From positions 1 to 39,609 of the forward strand of contig PXBH01000128.1 in NCBI GenBank assembly GCA_003565555.1: a stretch of DNA of 39,609 bases, in the 5' to 3' direction. The notes under the pieces are model-generated. The model was given only the letters and a program-made list of their open reading frames with translations. It was not told the DNA's origin and searched no databases. The translations under genes and the position numbers were made by a program. Each line of letters begins with the position of its first letter. Positions within the stretch are counted from its first letter, which is position 1. Shown here piece after piece: positions 18,890 through 27,050 of this stretch. This DNA is from Cryomorphaceae bacterium. Lineage in GTDB: Bacteria > Bacteroidota > Bacteroidia > Flavobacteriales_D > Cryomorphaceae.

Positions 18890-18979
18890 CTAATTAGGAT
18901 ACAATATACGTGCCGATAACCCTACCTCGAAGCGTTTATTTTTTAGATATCCTCTGTACCCTGTGAATAAAAGCAGTTT

Positions 18980-19008
18980 AAAAAAAGCCGAACCTCGCGG
19001 TTCGGCTT
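18980..19008 (-). terminator. Rho-independent terminator of dps
   Basis: A perfect ten-pair stem AAGCCGAACC (18985-18994) with GGTTCGGCTT (18999-19008), tetraloop TCGC, followed on the minus strand by a run of Us (plus-strand A 18980-18986). It lies about 22 bases after the dps stop codon. Confidence 0.9.
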
Positions 19009-19030
19009 GCGTTCAGGGGAGGGCTATGAA

Positions 19031-19522
19031 TCATTTGAGGAAAGACTGGAACATCCAGATTTTCTCCTCCGTGCGGATGATCATATTGCGCACCATAAAA
19101 TCAGTTCCGTAATCGTCAAGCTTCAAGGCCTGTTTAACCACCTCGGTCATGGACTTGATCATTGTCTTGTAGTCTTGTACAATCGCCGATATCATTTCCT
19201 CGGCTGTGTGGTCTGCATTGGTCTCTTTGATACCCGCCTTCTCAATGAATTCAGCCATGGTGCTCAACGGTTTAAAGCCGAGTACACGCACGCGTTCGGC
19301 AATTTCGTCGATGTTCTCGGCTCCGGCGAGGTACTCCTCTTCGAGCTTTTCGTGTACGTCATAGAAATCTCCGCCGACAACGTTCCAGTGGAAATTTCTG
19401 AGCTTTTGATAAACCACACTGTAATTGGCGAGCAATTTATTCAGGCTCACGATGAGGTCCAATGATTCTTCTTTATCCATTTGGGGATTTGCCAGTTTCG
19501 TTTCTGCAGTTTTGATATCCAT
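19031..19522 (-). CDS. dps: Dps family DNA-starvation/ferritin-like protein
   Basis: A 163-residue four-helix ferritin-like protein of typical Dps length. Dps dodecamers oxidise and store iron with H2O2 and protect DNA in oxidative stress or stationary phase. The inter-subunit ferroxidase signature is visible: KLRNFHWNVVGGDFYDVHEK, with the conserved His, Asp and His/Glu, followed by EEEYLAGAENIDEIAERVRVLG. The N-terminus is short and poorly basic, so DNA binding through an N-terminal tail is not evident. The gene is transcribed alone and ended by a strong terminator. The two repeated RNA-like units lie directly beyond that terminator on the same strand. Confidence 0.95.
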   Translation of the reverse strand: MDIKTAETKLANPQMDKEESLDLIVSLNKLLANYSVVYQKLRNFHWNVVGGDFYDVHEKLEEEYLAGAENIDEIAERVRVLGFKPLSTMAEFIEKAGIKETNADHTAEEMISAIVQDYKTMIKSMTEVVKQALKLDDYGTDFMVRNMIIRTEEKIWMFQSFLK

Positions 19523-19822
19523 GTGTTGTAGGTTTTTATCTGTTTACCTAATTTTTAACAATAACCAATCCGAAAAGTTGAATGGGGGCATCCGAGGTCC
19601 TCGGAGGCTGCGCGCTCTCGGTAACCATAGTTATCATACTCATTTACAGCAGTGATTCAGGTCACGGACACTTTGGCAGTAGTTCTGTCGCGCCGGGTTG
19701 CATGAAATAAGCTGTGACAAAAAGACCACACCTGTTGCAACCGGCCGCGGCCCGATCTTCCCACCGCTGCATGTCAATCTCCGACCGACATGTATGCCGG
19801 GAAAAGAGAAAGGGAAAGCGGT
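19523..19822. other. 300-base intergenic stretch between dps and the PLP decarboxylase
   Basis: This stretch should hold the dps promoter, but no TAnnTTTG match is visible on the minus strand. The AT-rich 19535-19570 part is the likeliest core. Toward 19823 I see no terminator for the decarboxylase and no credible small gene on either strand. Confidence 0.5.
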
Positions 19823-21262
19823 TTAGTGTTCGGCGGCCGCCTGAAGTGCCGTGCGCTCGGCTTCGGCGGCATCTGCCACAGCGTCAAAGAAACGGTCCAA
19901 ATCGGCTTCGGTAAGGTCCGGATTTAGCAGGACAAGCCGAATACTGAGCCCGGAATCGAGACGGCAGTAGTTGACCATGGCACTGCCTTCTCTGATGAGT
20001 CGGTAGCGGAGATTTTCGTTGAAGCGATCTGCATCGACACCCTCGGGAACTGCACATCTGAAATTGACATTGAGGGTCTGAGTAGGGAAAGTGAGCTCGA
20101 ACTGCGGGTCTGTTTCGGCGCGTCGGGTAGCATAGGCTGCCAGCTCACCGAGGCGTTCTATCCGTGCGGCATACCCGTCATCACCGTAGTACTTCCAAGC
20201 CATCCAGAGCTTGAGTACATCCACCCTTCGTCCGCATTGGAGAGAAGCCGGCCCCATATCGTAGTGGGAAGTATCGTTTTCGTGGTAGATGTAATCTGCA
20301 TCATGCGATTGGATCTCTCGGCGCATGATATTCGGGTCTTTCACAAGCAGTACCGAGCACACCAGCGGGATGTTCATGAGCTTGTGGGGATTCCACGAAA
20401 AGCTGTCGGCCCGATCGAGTCCCTTGAAGAGGGGTCGGTATCGCGGACTGAGAATGAGGCCCGCACACCACGAGCCGTCCACATGGTGCCAAAGCTTGTG
20501 CCTTTCGGCAAAATCAGATACCTCATCGATCGCATCAAAGGATCCTGTTTCGGTAGTGCCTGCGGTAGAGCACACCATAAAGGGCATCCTTCCGCGGGCA
20601 ATGGTTTCTTTCATCGCCTGTTCAAGCGCCGCGCCGCGCATACGGCCGTTTTCATCTACGGGAACTTTGACCACTGCCGCCGCACCGATACCGGTGGTAT
20701 TGGCGGCTTTCAGCATAGAAAAATGTGCCCGCTCGGAGACAAATACCGCCAGCTTGGGCAAGCCGGTAATTCCTTCCTCTTTTGCACCTTTAAAAATGCT
20801 GTTTCGCGCCAGGAGCATGGCCACGAGGTTGGTGTTACTTCCTCCCGTCATCATGCTGCCGGTACCGGTGGTCCAGCCGGTGTAGGAGCGCATTTTCTCC
20901 ACCACGGCCATTTCCATCAGGGTAGCCACGGGAGCCACCTCGTAGGTGTACATGGAAGTATTGGTAGCAGCGGTGACAATTTCACCTGCAAAGGCTGCAA
21001 GGTTGAATCCGCCGAAAAGCTGGTTTAGGTATGCCGGGTGGGCGGTGCGCACCGCATGGCGCAGATATTTTTCAGTTTCGGCGATCAGTGCATCCGTCCC
21101 GCCGCCCTTTCCGTCCAGACGGAGGTCAAGTTTGGCTTTGAGTACTTCGGGTCGTTGAAAATCAATCACAGGCTCAGCACCGGTGAGGGAGTCTTCAAGC
21201 CACGCGTCTACGCGATCGAGGATTTCGGAAAGAACTGCTTTTCTTGAGGATGGTTGCTCCAT
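19823..21262 (-). CDS. Group II PLP-dependent decarboxylase (GAD/CSAD-like)
   Basis: A 479-residue pyridoxal-phosphate enzyme. The Schiff-base lysine is in SFSWNPHKLMNIPL, and the cofactor-contacting His/Asp appear as LWHHVDGSWCAGL. HPAYLNQLFGGFNLAAFAGE, NTSMYTYEVAPVATLMEM and LQCGRRVDVLKLWMAWK closely follow the pattern of animal glutamate and cysteine-sulfinate decarboxylases rather than of bacterial GadA/B or lysine decarboxylases. Likely substrates are therefore glutamate, cysteine sulfinate or aspartate; the choice is not resolved. No antiporter or other pathway gene is adjacent. It has its own -7 box in the 57-base gap before the WG-repeat gene, so it need not be co-transcribed with it. 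Confidence 0.9.
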   Translation of the reverse strand: MEQPSSRKAVLSEILDRVDAWLEDSLTGAEPVIDFQRPEVLKAKLDLRLDGKGGGTDALIAETEKYLRHAVRTAHPAYLNQLFGGFNLAAFAGEIVTAATNTSMYTYEVAPVATLMEMAVVEKMRSYTGWTTGTGSMMTGGSNTNLVAMLLARNSIFKGAKEEGITGLPKLAVFVSERAHFSMLKAANTTGIGAAAVVKVPVDENGRMRGAALEQAMKETIARGRMPFMVCSTAGTTETGSFDAIDEVSDFAERHKLWHHVDGSWCAGLILSPRYRPLFKGLDRADSFSWNPHKLMNIPLVCSVLLVKDPNIMRREIQSHDADYIYHENDTSHYDMGPASLQCGRRVDVLKLWMAWKYYGDDGYAARIERLGELAAYATRRAETDPQFELTFPTQTLNVNFRCAVPEGVDADRFNENLRYRLIREGSAMVNYCRLDSGLSIRLVLLNPDLTEADLDRFFDAVADAAEAERTALQAAAEH

Positions 21263-21296
21263 AGGGCGCGTCGGGAAACCCCGATTTATCGGGCGG

Positions 21297-21304
21297 CAAA
21301 GTTA
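21297..21304 (-). promoter_or_regulatory. Bacteroidota -7 promoter box for the PLP decarboxylase
   Basis: On the minus strand, TAACTTTG is a perfect TAnnTTTG match 34 bases before the decarboxylase ATG. The short leader contains a small hairpin, CCCGA/TCGGG. No -33 element is clear. Confidence 0.52.
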
Positions 21305-21319
21305 AGATTCTTTTCTGAC

Positions 21320-23494
21320 TTAATCTTCGGCTTCTCGCCAAATGAGGCGACTCCGGCGGTAGTCGAAGTAGGCGAGCAGGCCTTCCGGGTCGGTAATGCG
21401 TACTACCTGATCATCGATTCTCTCAATATCAGCATAAAGCATGGGAAGCAACTCCTGCCCCCTGCCGTCAATAATTCCGGAAAGGGTATCCGTCGCAATA
21501 AACAAGGTGTCGAGACGCTCCAGCGCGGCATATTTGAATTCAGTGACAGCATCGTTTGCGGTATTGATAATTCCGTACTTCCCGCCCTTAGACACCACGG
21601 CCAAGCTATCGCGAAAAGGCCCGGCAAAATCGTATATATAAGGTATAGCCAAATTCACCGCCGAATCTGCATAGCCCCAAAGGTCTTTTTTTCTGACAGC
21701 CGTGAGCAAGGTGTCAGGTATACCGATACCGCTGAAAATTGCCGGCATCACCTTGCTGTCGGTTGTATCAATGACCCCTGCCTTCACTTCGCGGCCTATC
21801 TTCTGAAAGACCCGAGCCCGGCCGTTGCTGAAAATCGACTGCGCGGCAGCCTCATCGGTGTAGGCGTACTTGAAGGGAATCAGGGTGTCTCCGCGGGTGC
21901 CGATGAAGCCGTAGTTTCCGTCTGCGGCAGCGAGGCAGCGCCCCTCACTGAATTCGCCGAGGGCGTCAAAGACGAAGGGCGCCACCGTATCTCCGGTGAG
22001 GGAAACCAGTCCCCACTTCCCTCCCGCGCGCACCCGGCTCAAACCGTTTTCGCCGAAAGGCTCACAAAAATCATAGGCCAAAGCCGTGACGGCCTGACCG
22101 AGGGTATCGATGAAACCGCACTTGCCCTCCAAACGAACCTGAGCCCGCCCACGGTAGAAATCGGTGGCTGCTTCGAAACGGGGCGGAATGGCCATATCCC
22201 CGTTTCTGTCCAGATAGCCGAAGCGCCCCTCAGTTTCCACATAGAAAAACCCTTCGGAATAGGGGCCGAGCACCGTATGTCCGGGCGGGATGTGCCACTG
22301 CCCGAGGCGGTTGATCACCCCCTGCTTTCCGTCCACATCCACCACGGCAAATCCGCCGCTGAAGGGCAATCCGTCATCAAAGCGCAACTCGGTGAGCAAG
22401 CGTCCACGCTTGTCAATGTAAACGGCCTCATCGTCGAGGCCGGCCAGCGCCAGCTCTTCGCTGTAATTCTCTGTCCATTCGAAGGTATAAGGCACGCGAA
22501 CCCTGCCTTCCGCATCGCAAAAGCCCCACTTGCCGTCGTTTCGCACAGGGTAGAAAGCCGTCACAGCCAGATCGAAGTCTGAACGCAACTCATCGAAGAA
22601 AGGATAATCGGGGTACTTGAGGCTGAAGGCCGCTATGGCCCGGGGTGAGTTGTCACCGGATTCGAGGATGTAGAGTTTACGCCAGGCATCATCGGTGTAG
22701 CGGTTGTCAGGATGGTCGGTAATAAAGTTGCGGTATGCGGACGGGGTGCCTTCAAGAACGGACAGACGGTAGGCTTCGCTTTCCGCCTCGGACCGAAACG
22801 GGCTCTCCGGGTAGCGCCTTACGAAGTCGCGGTAATCCTCAGGGGTGCCGCTCGCGGTCTGCTCTTGAAAAAGCAGTCGGTCATAGATATCCCGGGCCTT
22901 TCCGGCTTGGTCTGCCTCGGGATACAGGTCCAAAAAAGCTTTCATGGCGGCAGCGGTGCCCTTCTGCTCCGCTTTCTCAAATGCGAGCGCATCACGCTCA
23001 GCTGCAGCCCTGTCGCGAAACCGCTCCGTATCGTGCGCTTCGATAAAGGCCTCGAGCGCCGCGATGCTTCCGTCGTGGAGGGCGCGAAGCAAAGCCAGAG
23101 AATCCACATGCTGTCTTTGCCGCGACAGGGCGATTGAGTCTACCCCGACCTCGGCATAGTCGCGGCGCAACTTATCCGCAGCCTCCGCATATGCGGCATC
23201 TGCTTTGCGCATGTACTTCAGCGCAGAGTCGAGGTCCGTAAAAGGATTGTCATCGCGGCCGTAAATCACGCTGAGCCCGTAGCCCGCGCCGGCGGGATAT
23301 TTATCAAGGGTCTTGTAAAAGCCTTCTTTCGCGGCGAAATAATTGTAGATCTCAAGCGCCTCGAATGCTTTGCGCAAGCGGCCGGGCAATCGGTCGGCTG
23401 CGTCGGCAAAAGCCAAGCACATGAGCGCCGCGACCGTTGCGACCGTGGCTTGTTTCATCTTGCGCAAGAAACCGATTTGGCGCTCTGCCGGCAT
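21320..23494 (-). CDS. WG-repeat protein with N-terminal helical repeat region
   Basis: An exported protein of about 724 residues. The hydrophobic segment ATVATVAALMCLAFADA is a signal peptide; the start is either the ATG at 23494, which overlaps the upstream stop as TGATG, or the ATG at 23458, which gives a conventional signal. Residues about 35-320 look like alpha-helical repeats (DLYPEADQAGKARDIYDRLL, DFVRRYPESPFRSEAES). From about 330 to the end there are ten or so WG beta repeats of about 40 residues with the core GKWGFCDAEGRVRVPYTFEW and variants GRFGYLDRNG, GNYGFIGTRG and GGKYGIINTA. WG repeats form beta structures of unclear function and are abundant in Bacteroidota. It is coupled to the TPR-like gene upstream. 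Confidence 0.88.
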   Translation of the reverse strand: MPAERQIGFLRKMKQATVATVAALMCLAFADAADRLPGRLRKAFEALEIYNYFAAKEGFYKTLDKYPAGAGYGLSVIYGRDDNPFTDLDSALKYMRKADAAYAEAADKLRRDYAEVGVDSIALSRQRQHVDSLALLRALHDGSIAALEAFIEAHDTERFRDRAAAERDALAFEKAEQKGTAAAMKAFLDLYPEADQAGKARDIYDRLLFQEQTASGTPEDYRDFVRRYPESPFRSEAESEAYRLSVLEGTPSAYRNFITDHPDNRYTDDAWRKLYILESGDNSPRAIAAFSLKYPDYPFFDELRSDFDLAVTAFYPVRNDGKWGFCDAEGRVRVPYTFEWTENYSEELALAGLDDEAVYIDKRGRLLTELRFDDGLPFSGGFAVVDVDGKQGVINRLGQWHIPPGHTVLGPYSEGFFYVETEGRFGYLDRNGDMAIPPRFEAATDFYRGRAQVRLEGKCGFIDTLGQAVTALAYDFCEPFGENGLSRVRAGGKWGLVSLTGDTVAPFVFDALGEFSEGRCLAAADGNYGFIGTRGDTLIPFKYAYTDEAAAQSIFSNGRARVFQKIGREVKAGVIDTTDSKVMPAIFSGIGIPDTLLTAVRKKDLWGYADSAVNLAIPYIYDFAGPFRDSLAVVSKGGKYGIINTANDAVTEFKYAALERLDTLFIATDTLSGIIDGRGQELLPMLYADIERIDDQVVRITDPEGLLAYFDYRRSRLIWREAED

Positions 23495-24237
23495 CACTTC
23501 ACCTTGCGGTAGAGCATGTCAAATTCGCTGTCGCCCGCGAGCGCCGGCGCAAGGAGATCCATGATTTCTGCGGCATCGCCGCGCCGTCCGTCGGCAATCA
23601 GGTACTCGGCATAAGCAATCCCTCCGTCGCGCAGCGTTTTCTTATCCAAAGGATTCAGTGCGGCTACGTCGGTCTCCCGCAGCAGGTCATCGGCTTGCTT
23701 GAAGGTCATATTGGCCTCCGTGACAGAGCGCATTTCCACTTGAGAAAGTCCGAGGAGATAATATGCCCCGACATTTTCGGGATCGAACTTGGTAACGGCG
23801 TCGTAAAAGCGCTTGGCACGGGAATATTTCCGGTCACTCATCTGTCCCGCCGCATCCCCGAGCGCTGTCTTCTTCAGCTCTTCAAAAAAGATATCATTCT
23901 CGCGAAAAAGGACGCCTTCGGGGTCTTTTTTTCGGTACTTCACCGCCCACTTCAGGGCATTTGCAAAGGCTTTCTCCGGGGTCCACTCATCGTGCATTTC
24001 TTCCGAGCGGCTTATTTCAAAGAAAGCTTTCGCCAAATAGAGGTAGGGCGCCGGGTCCTTTTTGGTATCCGACTTGCCCACATACCGCTCACTCTTGGAG
24101 ATGAGCTTGTCGTATTTCTCATCGATGTAAAGGGACCGAAGGTCGTCGTAATCCTTGTCCGTCTGGGTGGAAAGCATTGCGGGAAAAGTCAGCGTGAGGC
24201 CGATTACGGCGCATCCGAGGACGTATTTCATTGTCAT
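23494..24237 (-). CDS. Exported TPR-like protein of unknown function
   Basis: A 247-residue protein starting MTMKYVLGCAVIGLTLTFPA, a signal peptide; initiation could be at the second Met (24231). The rest is alpha-helical with TPR-like pairs, notably RAKRFYDAVTKFDPENVGAY followed by YLLGLSQVEMRSVTEAN, and an earlier YLYLAKAFFEISRS. Such proteins usually scaffold envelope complexes. It shares a start/stop overlap (TGATG) with the WG-repeat gene downstream, so the two are probably made together and may interact. The promoter is likely the TATCTTTG box at 24262-24269. I do not recognise a specific family. Confidence 0.7.
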   Translation of the reverse strand: MTMKYVLGCAVIGLTLTFPAMLSTQTDKDYDDLRSLYIDEKYDKLISKSERYVGKSDTKKDPAPYLYLAKAFFEISRSEEMHDEWTPEKAFANALKWAVKYRKKDPEGVLFRENDIFFEELKKTALGDAAGQMSDRKYSRAKRFYDAVTKFDPENVGAYYLLGLSQVEMRSVTEANMTFKQADDLLRETDVAALNPLDKKTLRDGGIAYAEYLIADGRRGDAAEIMDLLAPALAGDSEFDMLYRKVK

Positions 24238-24247
24238 GGGTTTGATT

Positions 24248-24269
24248 TACCTTTGCGCTATCAAAGATA
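24248..24269. promoter_or_regulatory. Two face-to-face -7 boxes between the TPR-like gene and trmD
   Basis: TACCTTTG reads rightward at 24248-24255 and TATCTTTG reads leftward at 24262-24269; both are perfect TAnnTTTG matches. The leftward box gives a leader of about 20 bases to the TPR-like gene. The rightward one would give about 80 bases to trmD. Their predicted start sites nearly coincide, so the two promoters should compete. Confidence 0.5.
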
Positions 24270-24339
24270 GTACCTAATTGTTCTGAGGGGGCCAATTTTC
24301 GGCAATTTTTCCGACATCCCCAACAACCCTCCGCCGCCC

Positions 24340-25038
24340 ATGCGCATCGATATCATCACGGGACTTCCCGCGCTTCTGGAAAGTCCGCTCAACGACAGCA
24401 TTGTAAAACGCTCGCAAACCAAAGGCATCGTAACGATTGCGGTGCACGACCTCCGCGATTACAGTGACAGCAAGCACCGTAACATCGACGACTACGCCTT
24501 CGGGGGCGGGGCGGGCATGGTGATGAGTCCCGAGCCCATAGCGCGGTGCATAGATGCCCTTTCGGAAAAAAGGCGGTATGACGCCGTGATCTATACCACC
24601 CCTGACGGTGCAACCTTCGACCAAAAGCGGGCCAACCGATTGAGTACAAAAGAAAACATCATCATCCTCTGCGGGCATTACAAAGGTGTAGACCAACGCA
24701 TCCGCGACAAGTACATCACCTCAGAGCTATCGATCGGCGACTACGTCCTCAGCGGAGGAGAACTGGCCGCCGCCGTGATCACCGATGCCGTGGTGCGCCT
24801 GCTGCCCGGGGTGCTCAATGATGAGACCTCCGCACTCACCGATACTTTTCAGGATGATCTCCTTGCACCGCCCGTGTACACCCGGCCCGCCGAATGGCGC
24901 GGGATGGAGGTGCCGCCCGTACTGATTTCCGGAAACGGACCCGCCATAGAGGAATGGCGCATGGAAAAAGCCATGGAAAGAACGAAAATACGGCGACCGG
25001 ACCTTTGGGAAAAATTTAATCAACAGGGCGATTCGTAA
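24340..25038 (+). CDS. trmD: tRNA (guanine37-N1)-methyltransferase TrmD
   Basis: TrmD transfers a methyl group from S-adenosylmethionine to G37 of tRNAs with a G at position 36, which prevents +1 frameshifting. The 232-residue protein starts [20 protein letters not shown]. It has the family blocks [15 protein letters not shown]-like (here [20 protein letters not shown]), [14 protein letters not shown] and the knot region [14 protein letters not shown]. The C-terminus with [19 protein letters not shown] is also diagnostic. It lies 94 bases upstream of rplS, the widely conserved bacterial neighbour, with a terminator after rplS. Identity is very secure. Confidence 0.98.
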   Translation: MRIDIITGLPALLESPLNDSIVKRSQTKGIVTIAVHDLRDYSDSKHRNIDDYAFGGGAGMVMSPEPIARCIDALSEKRRYDAVIYTTPDGATFDQKRANRLSTKENIIILCGHYKGVDQRIRDKYITSELSIGDYVLSGGELAAAVITDAVVRLLPGVLNDETSALTDTFQDDLLAPPVYTRPAEWRGMEVPPVLISGNGPAIEEWRMEKAMERTKIRRPDLWEKFNQQGDS

Positions 25039-25131
25039 AAGATTAACAGCGACGTATAGCGCATTTCAGGAAATACTTTCGTAATATTGCACCCCGAAAT
25101 TTCAGGCTTTTCACACAAATCATTGAGCGTC

Positions 25132-25497
25132 ATGGATGTTTTAAAAGAAATAAGCGCACAACTAAATTCCGCTCCCGAGCACCCCGAATTCAAAGCAGGT
25201 GACACGGTGACGGTACACTATAAAATCCGCGAAGGCGCCAAAGAGCGTATTCAGCAATTTCAAGGCGTTGTGATTCAGCGCCGCGGAAGCGGAGCTACGG
25301 AATCCTTTACCGTCCGAAAAATGTCGAGCGGCGTGGGCGTGGAGCGAATCATTCCCGTATGCTCTCCTTTCATAGAAAAAATTGAGGTCAATAAGCGCGG
25401 TCGCGTTCGTCGTGCCCGAATCTTCTACCTCCGCAACCTCAAAGGTAAGGCGGCACGTATCCGCGAGCGCAGATACGTCAAGACCGAGAAGAAATAA
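25132..25497 (+). CDS. rplS: 50S ribosomal protein L19
   Basis: A 121-residue ribosomal protein. L19 sits at the 30S-50S interface. The start [20 protein letters not shown] and the conserved [49 protein letters not shown] and [18 protein letters not shown] identify it without doubt. An upstream in-frame start at 25087 would add 15 non-homologous residues, so 25132 is preferred. It follows trmD, as in most bacteria, and is closed by a strong terminator. A TAATATTG sequence at 25082-25089 is a near match to the -7 box and could provide a separate promoter. Confidence 0.98.
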   Translation: MDVLKEISAQLNSAPEHPEFKAGDTVTVHYKIREGAKERIQQFQGVVIQRRGSGATESFTVRKMSSGVGVERIIPVCSPFIEKIEVNKRGRVRRARIFYLRNLKGKAARIRERRYVKTEKK

Positions 25498-25522
25498 GGA
25501 GTATTCCGTCGTCGAAATTAAA

Positions 25523-25550
25523 ACCGGACACTTGATGTCCGGTTTTTTTT
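25523..25550 (+). terminator. Rho-independent terminator after rplS
   Basis: A perfect eight-pair stem ACCGGACA (25523-25530) with TGTCCGGT (25536-25543), loop CTTGA, then a run of eight Ts through 25550. It lies 25 bases after the rplS stop codon. Confidence 0.93.
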
Positions 25551-25712
25551 GCGTTTTGAAAAACAGGACGGCCCGGCACCGGTGAGGCGGCTTCGCTCGC
25601 GCAGCTGTTTCCGGGCACGGCAAAGGTCAACTGCTTAAAGCCGTGTACCTCTCGGTTTCTTTCATCCCCTGTCTCAGTACCTCCGTAGATTCAATGCGGG
25701 ACGGAGCAATCT

Positions 25713-26891
25713 TCAATCCTCGCGAAAAAAACCGATGGACCGCAGGTCAATGATGTGCACATCATTGTAGTAAAAATGAAGGATATCCGTGTAGGAGAAG
25801 CCCAATGCAGCCATGCGCATGGCCCCTTCCTGACTCAGTCCCGTACCGTGGCCGAATCCCCGTCCGGTAAAGTAAACAGAATCCGCATCGGATGTGAGGT
25901 CGAACCAGGTCGAATTCAGGCCGAAATCTTTGCGAATTTCCCTCAGCTCAATGCCGAAGGCAGGGTCAGCAAACCACTCGGTGCGCAGGGGCTGAACGAA
26001 ATGGAGCACTTGCCGACGGATGCTGTCATTGTCGGTGTCCAACTTGTGCCTGCGGCGGAGGTAGGTGAGCCATTCCTCCCTCGAGCGGGCGGAATCCCAG
26101 GCAAAATGATCACCCTCCAATGAAAAATCGTCCCTGCGGGGGGAAAGGTAGGGCAATGCACCCGACCACACAGCCGCGCTGGACACGGTATGTCCGCCGC
26201 TGTTGCTGTGAAATGCGGCAGTGATCAGGTTCATTTCACTGTCGGTGAGCACGAGTCCCTCCGTAGACCTGACAGCCTCGATGATAGCGGGCTCCCAGCG
26301 CGCTTTGCCGTGGTACACCTGGCAATCGGTGCGGTCATTCAGGTTGTACCCGTACTTGAGGTAGCGGCGGCGGTTGCTCAGAGCATAGGTGCGCGAGATC
26401 ACGGCCTGGGCCATGTAGTACTCGGCACCTTTTTCCTTCCCGCTCTCGGCTTCCACCACCCCGGCGATGTACTTTTCGAGGTTCACCCGGTTGATGAATT
26501 GCAGACTGCCTGCCGTCGAGGCGATGATGAGGTGATCGTCATACACGCGCTCCCGGCGGAGGGGCTTGAGGAGGTAGAGCCTGAAAACCCCGTCGCTGCG
26601 GGTACTTACGAGTTCCACATTTGTAAAGGTGCCGAGCACTTTTTCCGGAAGGCTTACTTCAGTCTTCGAACCTCGCTTTACGAAAGTAATCCGTTGACGC
26701 GGGTCCCGGGCAGCGATCTTCTTTCCGTCGGCCCATACGGCATAGTGCCCGAATTCGATGATAACTTGTGCCGATGTGGGCTCAAACTCGCCGAGGATGC
26801 CGATTTTGATTTCCTCAAAATCGGCCTGCTGCGCCCGGCAAATCGGCGCGAAAAAGAGGAGGAGCAAAAAGGTGCGGACCACAGTCGTCAT
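25713..26891 (-). CDS. SpoIID/LytB-domain protein
   Basis: An exported 392-residue protein with signal peptide MTTVVRTFLLLLFFAPICRAQ. Residues about 120-370 form the SpoIID/LytB domain: INRVNLEKYIAGVVEAESG, AQAVISRTYALSNRRRY, DCQVYHG, AAFHSNSGGHTVSSAAVW, and the closing GRGFGHGTGLSQEGAMRMA. The domain is known as a lytic transglycosylase acting on glycan strands lacking stem peptides in Bacillus SpoIID. The conserved early Glu, within VEAESG here, is the catalytic candidate. Gram-negative homologues probably act in peptidoglycan turnover. It follows lpxB on the same strand after a 159-base gap and may or may not belong to the surE-lpxB operon. Confidence 0.88.
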   Translation of the reverse strand: MTTVVRTFLLLLFFAPICRAQQADFEEIKIGILGEFEPTSAQVIIEFGHYAVWADGKKIAARDPRQRITFVKRGSKTEVSLPEKVLGTFTNVELVSTRSDGVFRLYLLKPLRRERVYDDHLIIASTAGSLQFINRVNLEKYIAGVVEAESGKEKGAEYYMAQAVISRTYALSNRRRYLKYGYNLNDRTDCQVYHGKARWEPAIIEAVRSTEGLVLTDSEMNLITAAFHSNSGGHTVSSAAVWSGALPYLSPRRDDFSLEGDHFAWDSARSREEWLTYLRRRHKLDTDNDSIRRQVLHFVQPLRTEWFADPAFGIELREIRKDFGLNSTWFDLTSDADSVYFTGRGFGHGTGLSQEGAMRMAALGFSYTDILHFYYNDVHIIDLRSIGFFRED

Positions 26892-27050
26892 TGCAACGAA
26901 GATATATGCGGCGGTATTGCCGGCGTTTCGGGAGCCGGAGAGTTTTCAACAGCGGGGATGGGTGAATCGGTACACTGCGAAGTCGTGCGATTCGTCATCT
27001 GTGCATCGCCCGGCAACCCTTGTTCGGTCGCAAGGGGACGAAGGGCCTCG

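Noticed and set aside
21254-22582. A 442-codon frame antisense to the WG-repeat gene
   Set aside because: The opposite strand contains ordered WG repeats; this frame has no domain or start context.
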